Source of the DNA: Ipomoea triloba
Taxonomy: Eukaryota > Streptophyta > Magnoliopsida > Solanales > Convolvulaceae
DNA: 64,000 bases
Reading direction: 5' to 3'
Assembly (NCBI RefSeq): GCF_003576645.1
Contig: NC_044919.1
Coordinates: 22,207,057-22,271,056, forward strand
Part shown: positions 43,551-54,035 of the stretch, one piece after another
Numbering within the stretch: position 1 is the first letter of the stretch
Layout: every line of letters begins with the position of its first letter
Translations under genes and position numbers: made by a program
The notes under the pieces: model-generated
Told to the model about the DNA's origin: nothing
The model's input: only the letters and a program-made list of their open reading frames with translations
Databases searched by the model: none

Positions 43551-44250
43551 TTAGTGCCGATGATGGCCAAGATTGAAACTAATCACAATATCTCGGAGAT
43601 ACGTTAGGGAATATTCATCCGTCATCTCCGACAACTCTTGCTCACAATCTGTCATCCAATAACGAACTAAGTTATCCCCGGAGGTCCGATATATGATTCT
43701 TGACAATATGATCTCGTCGACGAACTTGTGTCCAATCTTAATTGATTTTTGCAATTTTTGCTCTGATCCCACGTTGAGGAATTTCTTGATTTTGTAAAAA
43801 AATGGCAAGGCGTACATGAATCTACCGGAGGTCAGAGTCATCGTGTCCTCGAAAACCAGCAATAATTTGGTAGATTTAATCTCGTCTCCGCCCAAACGTC
43901 TAGGATCCACGTCGAATGCATATCTTTCAAGGATATCCTGGACATCTTGAATAGAGTGTCGATTCGCCACGTCTCTGATGATGGGAATCAGGCGGGTGTG
44001 GAGCTCTGTGTTGGCCATTTCCATGGTGAAATTCTAGAGCGATCTGGCGATGAACTCCTAGCTGGCAGTTTTGCACTTGGTCTTTCACTGGACGCCGTCA
44101 GAATTTAAAATTTCGGCGCTGAGGAAATCCTAGAGAAGAGATATGAAGTGATCGCCTTTGGGGTAGTTGTGGACGTTGGCCTTGAACATGTGCTCGACGT
44201 TGAGCAGGTTGGCGGTCATGATGTCGTGCACCTTGCCAGGGCTGCAGAAG
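43551..44250 (-). pseudogene. Cytochrome P450 fragment (CYP94/CYP86-like), broken
   Basis: On the minus strand, 44250 to 44025 reads as P450 sequence with several stops (NLLNVEHMFKANVHNYPKGD is recognisable). 44024 to 43551 is an open frame of 157 codons with ALPFFYKIKKFLNVGSE, characteristic of CYP94/CYP86 fatty-acid hydroxylases. It covers only part of the N-terminal half. The I-helix oxygen-binding motif, the ExxR motif and the haem cysteine loop are absent, so it cannot be an active enzyme. One edge lies by a Mutator-like terminus and the other breaks straight into the hairpin array at GATCACC. It is best explained as a captured or translocated gene fragment. Confidence 0.8.
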
Positions 44251-44488
44251 ATCACCGTACGCCAGTTTCAGTATTCTTAGATGTCAATTCCATTCTACTT
44301 GGGTAGTGACATCCAAAAGTTTTCCCTCTCCCATTTGTATCAAGTATATCCATCTCAAACACTCTGTGGTGTGCATGTATCGTGCGTGCGTCGTCCGTGA
44401 ATGTTACATGCATTAAAAAAACAAAATACAACAATTGTAGTCCTTTAGCCATGTAATCAACTACATTCTCCTACTCACATGGGAAGTC

Positions 44489-44858
44489 TGTAACACTTAC
44501 CACTATTACATTATTATAATATAGGTAGTAAATTATAATAATAAAGGTAATATATTATTTGGTGTATTACTTCCATACAATCTTCTGTTAATTAAGGTAA
44601 ATACTTAATGGTAATTGAAAGTGTAATTAGGGAAGGGATACATTACCATATTGATGGCATATGGTTAGTATAAATAGAGTCATTTGGTCCTCTCACTGCT
44701 TGATCATTCATTCCTCTGCACTATCAAGAGAGGGTTAAGAAAGTGAGAGAAACTATACTGTTACTCTGCAGCAGTCCTGTGACTACACAACCTTCATCAA
44801 TCTAAAGCTATGGTTGGAGGTTAGATCCTATATTTCATACTTCAATTTTATTCTTACA
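44489..44858 (+). repeat. 5' LTR of the copia element
   Basis: 370 bp, TGTAACAC...CTTACA, with a TATA box TATAAATAG at 44669-44677. Confidence 0.92.
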
Positions 44859-44860
44859 GT

Positions 44861-44873
44861 TGGTATCAGAGCC
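44861..44873 (+). promoter_or_regulatory. Primer binding site (initiator tRNA-Met)
   Basis: TGGTATCAGAGCC lies 2 nt after the LTR. It is complementary to the 3' end of initiator tRNA-Met, the usual copia primer. Confidence 0.9.
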
Positions 44874-47257
44874 AAATATAATCTCTGCCTAGTTGTGATT
44901 GTTAATTTGAATTTGTATGCAATATGAATTTAATTATTCTACTTGAGTGCATGCGTATATTTGTGCTTACTGTTTGCAGTATGTATACACATATATATTG
45001 GATTTAATATATGTATATATATATATAGATGCAAATTTCTGCTCAATATTTGCATATTAATATTTTTCATATCCACATATATATTTATTTGGATTTTATG
45101 TGTATATACATAAATTTTTTACAATAATTTTTGGAAAATATTATACTACCTCCGTCCAAAATGGTTGTCTAATTCGTTTAACGAGGCTTGACTGAAGTAA
45201 TTTTTAATCCAATTTTTCATATTATTAAGTTTAGCATTAATATATAAAATTTATATATTTAGAAACTACATTAAAAGTACTATTAAACAAAAAAAATTAA
45301 ATTTAAAAATAATAAAAAATTACTAAAGAAAATAAGCAAAGAAAAAAGAGTTGATTTGACCAATGAATAGTAAATAGGACAGGTAAAATGGAACAGAGGG
45401 AGTAACAATTTTTCGAAATATACATTCGAAATAAATGCCATATATACATACTGCATTTGCGTTGAATTCGACGATGGCGATGACGGAACTCAGAAAACCG
45501 TTGGACGACCACGATTTAGTGGCGCAGGTGCGGAGGCGATGATGGTGGCGACTCTGTCCTCCGGTCTCAGATCGGCTCGGGGCGGTGGCGTGAAAGGTGA
45601 CCGGCAATGGCGGTGGTCGCGAACGGTGGCCGGCGACTTCTCTCTTTCCTTCTTTGCGTCTCTATCTCTCTCTAGCGCTGGCTGCTTTCTATTTAATTAC
45701 TTCGTATTTGTTTGCTGCGGATGAATATAGATGAGGGTGCTAGGTTTGTGGATTGATTAATGTTTGAATAATTAAGCTGCTAGGTTTCAGATTATGCCTT
45801 ATAGAAGAATATAATGATGATGGATTATTTTTGGTTGGTTGGGCTACGTATGGCCCAATTCGGCCAGATCATTTTAAAAAAAAATATTATAATTGGGCCC
45901 ATTTAGATTGTTTAAGTTATTTGGACATGCTCTAACTTTTGGGCTCATTATAATTATATATGGGCTTGCTTTAGTGTTTTCCTTCCATCATATTTGGGCT
46001 TCTTTTATCTTTAATTGTTCAATTTAATTCCTCATTAATTTATTATTAAATTATTATTCAATTTTGAGCAAATATTGAGTTCTACATTTGCTATATGAAT
46101 TTTTTAATTTAATGTGGATTATATTAAATTGCTTTAAGTATTGCAATTTAATTATGAAGTATGAGTTGATAATAAGCATAATCTGAGTATGCTATTTGTA
46201 TATTTATTGCAATAATTATTTGACTGATATAATTATGCCTTTAGAAAAGCATGTTCTTTAAGGATGAATTTAGAGCCTTTTAGGGCTGAATTGTATGCTT
46301 ATTATGCATGTTTTAGTGCCTTTTAGGTGAATTTAGTGCCTTTTAAGAATAGATTATGCATTCTTCAGTTAATACTCCGTTCATCGTTTTTATAAAGGAT
46401 TTCAAAACACCTAAAGCACATAAAACACTTCATAGTTTTACCCTATTTAAAGCCTTATCCTTAGGTGAATCTATATTCTTAGATCAACCAAACGATTTTA
46501 CTTCAAATATGAGAACACATGATTTAGGGAAGTTTCTTGGGGAGGAATACTAGTTCCCTGGCCTTGGCTTAAAACGCCTTGCTGGCTAAAACCGCCATAT
46601 TGCTACTAGTCCCCTTGTGACGCTACTCTGTCTAAGGAGTTGGTTTTTAATGGCGCCTTAGCACCAACCAACTTTCTTGGGAGTATACCTAAGGATTGTC
46701 TATCATGTTTAGGTTTAATTTGTTTGATTAGGTTTTAAATAATACCCTTGTCATTGTGATTATATTTAATTTTGGTCAATTAAAGAGTAGCCACAACATC
46801 TTTAATTTACTGAAATTACATATTAAGTATTAATCACATAAATTTTAGGCAAGAATCTTGTAGTTTACTCTGCGTTATATGGCAAAATTTAGCCCACAGG
46901 GAATTTTTTTATATTTGTAGGGTTAATTAGGATGAAATACTAAACTATGATCATAATTTGCCCACAGAGATTATGTATCGGCATATAGTTTGGCAGGTTT
47001 GTCATTAAGGGTGGAAAAACCATACCAAAACCCTACCCATTCCGCTTCCACCATTCAGTTTTGGTAGATTCATTATGCATAAAAATTTAGCCCACAGGCA
47101 ATTTTTATGGCATACGAATTTATCTTTTACATAATTTACATTGGTAGTATTATGTACTTCAGTTACTCTCTCTCTATTTTTTTTAGCCTCGAAAAATCTA
47201 ACCAAGCATTTATTATTCTTTACAGAACTTTCTCAAATCCCAACTCAAAACACAATA
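44874..47257 (+). other. Leader of the copia element, about 2.4 kb, with a GC-rich insert
   Basis: The leader is mostly AT-rich and non-coding, with repeated TTTAGCCCACAGG words near 46890 and 47086. It holds a Stowaway-type MITE (45146-45402). A GC-rich stretch (about 45460-45720) looks unlike the rest: it contains CGACGATGGCGATGACGG and GGCGGTGGTCGCGAACGGTG words and may be a captured host fragment. No frame in it is long enough to identify. Confidence 0.5.
45146..45402. mobile_element. Stowaway-like MITE, 257 bp
   Basis: The left end CTACCTCCGTCC and the right end GGAACAGAGGGAG form imperfect inverted repeats and are flanked by TA (45144-45145 and 45403-45404). These are the terminal motif and target duplication of Tc1/mariner-type Stowaway elements. 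AT-rich, no ORF. Confidence 0.82.
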
Positions 47258-50200
47258 ATGATTGACGTTCCTATGCTAAGCGATGAAAATCACCAAGAGT
47301 GGAAAGACGCTGTTTTCCTACACTTAGGGTTGATAAAGATGGATTTTTCTATTCAAAATAAAGAGCCTCCTCCTATCACTGATGATAGCACTGAGGATGA
47401 AAAGAAATTTCACGCACAATGGACTAGGTCCAATCGGTTGTTTGTGTATTTCATTAAGACACGAATTCCGAGAAGTATTCGTGGCTCAGTTGACCATTTT
47501 GATAAAATCGAACCCTTGTTCAAAGCTATTGGTGACCAATATGCTACATCGAATAAAGCTTTAGCAAGTACTCTAATCATGAAGTTTGTTGGTTTTCGTC
47601 TTTCCACTGTCAAGGGCACGCGCAAACACATCATGCAAGTCAGGGATATTGCAGCGCAAGTGAAGAAGTTGGGAATAATTTTATCGGATATCTTTGTTGT
47701 GCATTTTGCACTTAACACCCTCCCTCAACACTATAGCCCCTTTAAGATTTCCTACAACACACATCAAGACAACTTGACTATCAATGAGTTGATAACCATG
47801 TGTGCACAAGAGGAAGAAAGGCTTAGTGAAGAGGTTGGGGAGACTGCTATGTTGGCCACAGCAAAGCCTAAAGGGAAATCTGGGAAAGCTAAGAGATTCA
47901 CTGCAGCAACAAAGGGGAAACTGACCCCAAAAGCTGACAAAAAGAAGATACAAAAGTGCTTCTTTTGTAAAAAGAATGAACACATGAAGAAGGATTGTAT
48001 CAAGTTTAAGAAGTGGATGTCCCAAAAAGGTAATATTTCATCTTCTTTTGTATGTTATGAATCCAATATGTCAGAAGTTAATACTAACTTTTGGTGGGTT
48101 GACTCTGGTTCAACAATCCACATTGCAAACTCCTTGCAGGATATGACAAGTCTAAGACAACCAATGGGAACTGAGTGTAAAATCTTCTCTGGAAACAAGA
48201 TTGCATCATCACTGGAAGCCGTTGGAGTTTGCAAATTAGTTTTGAATAATGGTTTTGTTTTGACATTATATAAGACCTTTTATGTTCCTAGCTTCTATAG
48301 GAATTTAATTTCAGTTTCAAGACTTGTACCCTCTGGTTTTAAATTTGAATTTAATGACAAGTATTTCAAATTATTTGATAATTATACTTGTGTTGCTAAT
48401 GGTACATTGTCTGATGGTCTTTATCGTCTTAACATAAAGGATAATTTTGTTCACAATTCTTTACATGTTCAAAATGGCACCAAACAGTGTAGTATTGATG
48501 AAAATTCCTCAATGTTATGGCACTGGAGATTAGGACATATCTCCCTTGAAAGAATTAAAAGATTGGTAAAGGATGGAGTTCTTTCCCCTCTAGACTATAC
48601 CAATTTTGAGACTTGTGTTGACTGCATTAAGGGTAAGCAAACAAACAAGTCAAAGAAAGGTGCCAATAGAAGTTCAACGTTGTTGGAAATTATTTATACT
48701 GAGATATGTTGTCCCGATATGACAATTTCCGGTCAAAAATATTTCATCACCTTCATTGATGATTTCTCAAGATTTACTTATGTGTATTTACTTCATAATA
48801 AACATGAAGCATTGGATGTCTTTAAATTATTTAAGGCTGAAGTTGAAAACCAATGTAATAAGAAAATACAAATAGTTAGATGTGATAGGGGTAGTGAATA
48901 TTATGGTAGATATACTGAAAATGGACAAGCACCTAGTCCATTTGCTAAGTTTCTTCAAGAGCATGAGATTGTTGCTCAATACACCATGCCTGGCTCTCCA
49001 GACCAAAATGGTGTAACTGAAAGAAGAAACAGGACCCTTCTTGATATGGTGTGGAGTATGCTAAGCAACTCTAAGCTTCCAAAGTTGTTGTGGACTGAAG
49101 AACTTAAGACGGTAACGTATGTATTAAACCGTGTTCCAACTAAGGATGTCCCTAAGACACCGTTTGAGTTATTCAAAGGTTGGAAACCGAGTTTGCAACA
49201 TATGCGTGTTTGGGGATTTATAACCCACACGAAAAGAAACTTGACCCAAGGACCATTAGTGCTTTCTTTATTGGATATGCACAATCATCTAAGGGTTATA
49301 GGTTTTATTGTCCATCTCATACTACTAGGATAGTGGAATCAAGGAATGCTAAGTTTCTTGAAGATGACTTAATCAGTGGGAGCGATCGATTTAAGGACTT
49401 AGTTCCATCATTTGATCATATGGACTCTCAGCCTTCTACGTCATCTAGTGGTGTTGTACTCATCCGCAGTGCTCTTTCAATTCCGCCTGTAGATATACCG
49501 CCCACTATTGAGATTCCACAAGCTGTTGAGTTTGAGCCAATGGTTGAACCAATTCAGGATTTACAGCAAGATCCTGAACCGATGCAGACTGAGCCAATTC
49601 AAGAACTGCTCCCAGTTCCTGAAGAGGTTATTGCCCCACAACCTATGCAAGGTGGTGGAGATCCAACTTTAAGACGGTCTACACGGGTAAAACGATCAGC
49701 ACTTCCTAGTTATTATGTTTCATATCTACAAGAACCTGACGTAGGAGATGAAAATGACCCTGAAACATTTTCTCAAGCTATGAATTGTGCGCAATCTGAC
49801 TTATGGTATAAAGCCATGATGGATGAGATAAATTCTATGAAGAGCAATGGGGTTTGGGAACTTGTTGAATTGCCCATCGGGGCCAAGGAAATTGGCTGCA
49901 AATGGGTCTTTAAGACCAAAAGAGATTCATTAGGCAATATTGAGAGATACAAGGCCTGACTTGTTGCGAAGGGATTTACTCAAAAGGAAGGAATCAATTA
50001 TAAGGAGACTTTCTCTCCTGTATCAAAGAAAAATATTCACTTCGAGTCATTTTGGCTTTGGTCGCACATTTCAATCTTGAGTTGCAACAAATGGATGTGA
50101 AAATTGTCTTTCTTAATGGTGATCTAGAAGAGGAGGTTTTTATGAAACAACCTAAAGGTTTCTCTTCTAGGGGTGGTGAGAACTTAGTTTGTAAGCTTAA

Positions 50201-51396
50201 GAAATCCATATATGGACTAAAACAAGCTTCCCGACAATGGTATATCAAGTTCGATGGGGTAATTTCTTCATTTGGTTTTGTTGAAAATCCTCTTGATCAT
50301 TGTATATACCAGAAGGTAAGTGGGAGTAAAATATGCTTTCTTGTTTTATACGTGGATGACATTTTGCTTGCCACCAATGATAAGGGGATGCTTCGTGATG
50401 TGAAACAATTCCTCTCTAAAAACTTTGATATGAAGGATATGGGTGATGCCTCTTATGTTATTGGCATAAAAATCCATATGGATAGGTCTCGAGGTATAAT
50501 GGGTCTATCTCAAGAAACCTACATCAACAAAGTGTTAGAGAGATTTCAGATGCAGAATTGTTCACCAAACATTGCCCCCATAGCAAAAGGGGACAAGTTT
50601 AGTCTGGATCAATGTCCAAAGAATGATCTTGAAAAGGAATCCATGAAGAACATTCCGTATGTTGCAGCAATTGGGTGTCTTGGATACATTCAAGTCTGTA
50701 CAAGGCCAGCCATAGCTTTTGCTGTCGAGATGCTAGGACGATACTTGCATAATCCAGGTTTGGACCACTGGAGAGCAGTGAAGAGAGTTTTGAGGTACCT
50801 AAAAGGAACTAAGAGTTACGTGCTTGGGTTTAAGCAGACGGACATGCTAGACGTTGTCGGTTATTCTGATGCGGACTTCGCTGGCTGTATTGATTCTCGA
50901 AAGTCAACTTCAGGGTGCGTCTTTATCATGGCTGGTGGGGCTATCTCGTGGAGAAGTGTTAAACAATATTTAATAACTACTTCTACCATGGAAGCCGAGT
51001 TCGTTTCCCTTTACGAGGCTACATCACAAGGTGTGTGGCTCAAGAATTTCATCTCTAGGCTTAAAGTTATGGACTCTATATCTAAGCCATTGAAGGTCTA
51101 TTGTGACAACTCAGCTTGCAGTCTTCCTGGCTAAGAATGACAAGAGTGGGAGTCGAAGTAAGCACCTCGACATCAAATTCTTAGCTATTAGGGAGCATGT
51201 CAAGAATAAAGTTGTAATCGTTGAACACATTAGTACTGAGTTGATGTTAGCAGATCCCTTGACTAAAGGCATGCCTACATTTAAATTCAAGGATCTTGTT
51301 AAAGAAATGGAACTTTCGCCACTTTGTAATTTGTATATGCATTTAGTATTCAATTTTAATGAAATTCTTTTGCTTTTAGACATTTATCTCATTTAA
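47258..51396 (+). pseudogene. Copia gag-pol polyprotein with frameshifts and a stop
   Basis: It starts at the ATG at 47258 ([15 protein letters not shown]). In order: gag; zinc knuckle [14 protein letters not shown] (47960-48000); protease [10 protein letters not shown] (about 48095); the GAG-pre-integrase segment with HWRLGHI (about 48520) and CVDC; the integrase core with [14 protein letters not shown] and NGVTERRN carrying the D,D,E residues (48755-49030); RT with YVDD (about 50350); and RNase H with YSDADFAG and ADPLTKGMP near the end. Breaks: a small deletion and frameshift at about 49215 after RVWG, a TGA at 49957-49959 in place of Arg, a 1-nt shift near 50030 and another near 51117. 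The gag and integrase part is open for 730 codons, but pol as a whole is not functional. Confidence 0.92.
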
Positions 51397-51600
51397 GTTT
51401 GTACACCTTTATTTTATTGAGATAATGTACTTCGGTTGGACCTGAAATAAATATAGGGTTTGTTTCATTAAGTTTCCCAAAATTAATTAAGTGCCCAAAG
51501 TCAGTTTGCATTTAATCATAATGGATGCTACTCATTTTAAGGAGGACATATCACTATGGTTGGTGTTTTCTGGTTTTTTAGGGTTATGGAGTTTTGCACC

Positions 51601-51611
51601 AAGTGGGAGAA
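51601..51611 (+). promoter_or_regulatory. Polypurine tract of the copia element
   Basis: AAGTGGGAGAA directly precedes the TGTAACACTT of the 3' LTR. Confidence 0.85.
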
Positions 51612-51989
51612 TGTAACACTTACCACTATTACATTATTATAATATAGGTAGTAAATTATAATAATAAAGGTAATATATTATTTGGTGCATTACTTCCATA
51701 CAATCTTCTGTTAATTAAGGTAAATACTTAATGGTGATTGAAAGTGTAATTAGGGAAGGGATACATTACCATATTGATGGCATATGGTTAGTATAAATAG
51801 AGTCATTTGGTCCTCTCACTGCTTGATCATTCATTCCTCTACACCATCAAGAGAGGGTTGAAAAAGTGAGAGAAACTATACTGTTACTCACTTACTCTGC
51901 AGTAGTCCCGTGACTACACAACCTTCATCAATCTAAAGCTATGGCTGGAGGTTAGATCCTATATTTCATACTTCAGTTTTATTCTTACA
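51612..51989 (+). repeat. 3' LTR of the copia element
   Basis: 378 bp. It matches the 5' LTR apart from scattered substitutions and a duplicated TCACTTAC near 51888. TATA box at 51792-51800. Confidence 0.92.
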
Positions 51990-52577
51990 AAGTCTAAACT
52001 AAATTGACCCAAGTCCAAGGGTTATCACGCTTCTATTTGATCTTATCCATCACTACAGCCAAATACACAATCAGATTAAGTGTGATAACCCAATGTACAA
52101 TCCAACAAAAACGTTGAACCCTTCTAAGATCTAGAATATAGACTCCTGAAATTAAACTAATATAATTACTAGTTGTAAATGAAATAAAATAAAATAAAAA
52201 TAGTATAATACTTGCATACTCTATTCTGCCTTAGATGTAGTGGCATTGGATTGCTTTGATCTCCAACCACTTGAAAATAAAAATATAACAATTAATAGTG
52301 ATCGCTAAGATAAAAATAAAAAAATAAAAAAAAAAGAGTGCGTGATATCCCCTATGCTTGGGTTGATTTATTTTATCTTTAGGCATTTTATTTTTTGATT
52401 CTTCGGAGAAACGAATTTTGAGTTTCTGTCAAGGAAATTAAAGACGTACACTATTCAGCAGTTCATCTAGTTATTTAATTTTTTTTTTCTTGTCTTCAGG
52501 TGGGTCGATCACCGTAAGCTAGTTTGAGTATTCTTAGAAGTCATATACTGCATTCTCCACTCACACGAGAAATCTAC

Positions 52578-53838
52578 TGTTAGGAACCCCGAGCTGTTGT
52601 TTTGATGATACCAACTATCCGATGAGACCCCTAACTTTTGTCTTGTCTTTAGAATAGGTTTATGCTTTGTATCTTAGTCTTACAGGATAACCGAATCCTT
52701 AGTAACCGTTACTTATTAATGATTCAAGTCTTAAATACCGAAGTCTTGAAGAATCCAACCGAGGAGTTGAAATACCGAAGAGTAGAAGACCTGAAGAAAT
52801 GAAGACTTGAAGAACCGAAGACTAGGATCACAGGCCGAAAAATGGAAGGGCCAAGCTTTTATAACCGAGCAATCAAAAGTGTGATTGTCTCGAGGAGATT
52901 AAGAGAAATGATAAGGTCAATCATTCTCTCGCACAACCAAGGCAAAGACATTCTCTGATAAGTTGTCTTATCTACTGCCTTGAGAATGGGTATAAACTGA
53001 ATGTCAATTTGGGTCCTATGCAACGATCCCAAGGAGCATTTAATGATTGTCAACTTTTTGAGGGACAAAAGACCAACTGTCCTTACACAAAAGTGGACAA
53101 ACGGCTAGAAAGTACTGACATTCTGAAAAAGATGAAAACACTACCCATTGGATATTACACACTGGACAATAGGTTTTGAATTTCATTTTCCCTCCAACAG
53201 ATCTGAAATTCCACCTATAAATACCCTTGTCCCATCTCACTTTGACAAGGTTGAAAAAACGCGAAATATTGTCTAGCTAGTGAAAAACTCTCAGTGTGAT
53301 ATTCATAAGCTTACAAGTGATATTCAGATTTTATAAGAAATTCTTGTGTGATTAAGGAGAACATCAAGGCAACTAACCACAAGGATTTCAAGTTGGAGAA
53401 TTATCACAACCTTTCAACCATCTCTACAAGTGAAGTAGAAAGAGGCGGAGTAAACTTGGAAGAAGTTGAAAAACCTACAACAACAAGGCTGCCGGGCTGA
53501 GTGATCAAAGGAGCTTGTTGTAACGGAGTTTGTACTATTACGGGGAATATAGTGCAAACCTTCACGAGTTGTGAAGAAGAGTGGAGTAGGCTTAGTTAAC
53601 AGCCGAACCACTATAAAAACTCTCTCTCTCTATTTCTTTTATTTATTTTACGTATTGCATTGCATATATCACTCAAACGTAATATCTTTTACAAGAAAAT
53701 CCTAAGTGCAAAGTGAAGCTAAAATTTGATATAATCTTTCCGCTGCATTAACTCTTTAAAAGAAAAAGTTTTCAAAACCCCTTGTGAGTCTATTCAACCC
53801 CCCCTTCTAGACTCACATTGTTACCACCGGGACCAACA
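52578..53838 (+). mobile_element. Solo LTR related to the SIRE-like LTRs, 1261 bp
   Basis: It begins TGTTAGGAACCCC, has TTTTGATGATACCAACT soon after, and ends with CTTCTAGACTCACA and GGGACCAACA. These are the same layout and end words as the LTRs at 4619-6445 and 58954-60874, though the middle is diverged. A perfect TSD TCTAC flanks it (52573-52577 and 53839-53843). TATA box CTATAAATA at 53215-53223. There is no TCGAGAGGT amplification here. The hairpin-array unit resumes on its far side, so this is an excised or recombined insertion. Confidence 0.85.
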
Positions 53839-54035
53839 TCTACCAATCAAGCAAAGCATTAAGAGAATAATAAAATAAGATGTAGGTCACAAGATAAAAT
53901 AAATTGACCCAAAGCTAGGGTTTTCAACCTCCTTTTTTATCTTATCGATCACTGTAGCCAAATACACATCCATATAAAGTATGATAACTCAATGTCTAAC
54001 CCACTAAAAACATTGAAGCCTTCTGGGATCTAGCA

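Larger units (their letters stand above)
44489..51989 (+). mobile_element. Complete Ty1/copia retrotransposon with broken gag-pol, 7501 bp
   Basis: A perfect TSD AAGTC (44484-44488 and 51990-51994) flanks 370- and 378-bp LTRs that begin TGTAACACTT and end TTCTTACA. Internally there are an initiator-Met primer site, a 2.4-kb leader, a gag-pol region in copia order (gag, protease, integrase, RT, RNase H) and a purine tract before the 3' LTR. The frame is broken at several places. The LTRs differ by about nine substitutions and an 8-bp duplication, so the insertion is moderately old. It sits within a unit of the hairpin array. Confidence 0.93.
39570..54035. repeat. Array of hairpin-bearing repeat units (about 0.8 kb), broken by several insertions
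   Basis: Each unit has a spacer (AATCAGATTAAGTGTGATAA, TGTACAATCCACC, GTATAATACTTACATACTCT, GGCATTGGATTGCTCTCCAA) and a core of about 500 bp bounded by inverted repeats of about 65 bp: GTGATAACCCCTAGGCTTGG at one side and CCCAAGCCCAGGGGTTATCAC at the other. Cores lie at 40530-41042, 41087-41565, 42161-42670, 42963-43240 (internally deleted), 44251-44488 joined to 51995-52029, and 52342-52577 joined to 53844-53930. A first spacer fragment is at 39570-39632. Removing inserts gives spacings near 780-800 bp. No long ORF, though the middle of the core has a minus-strand frame of 60-80 codons with recognisable similarity between units. Confidence 0.7.

Noticed and set aside
43551..44024. 157-codon frame as an active P450 gene
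   Set aside because: It lacks the I-helix, ExxR and haem-binding regions, and the sequence upstream of it has several stops.
49180..49333. Overlap of two copia frames as programmed frameshifting
   Set aside because: The overlap arises from a small deletion in the integrase region (residues normally between RVWG and IYNPHEK are missing), not from a slippery site at a gag-pol border.
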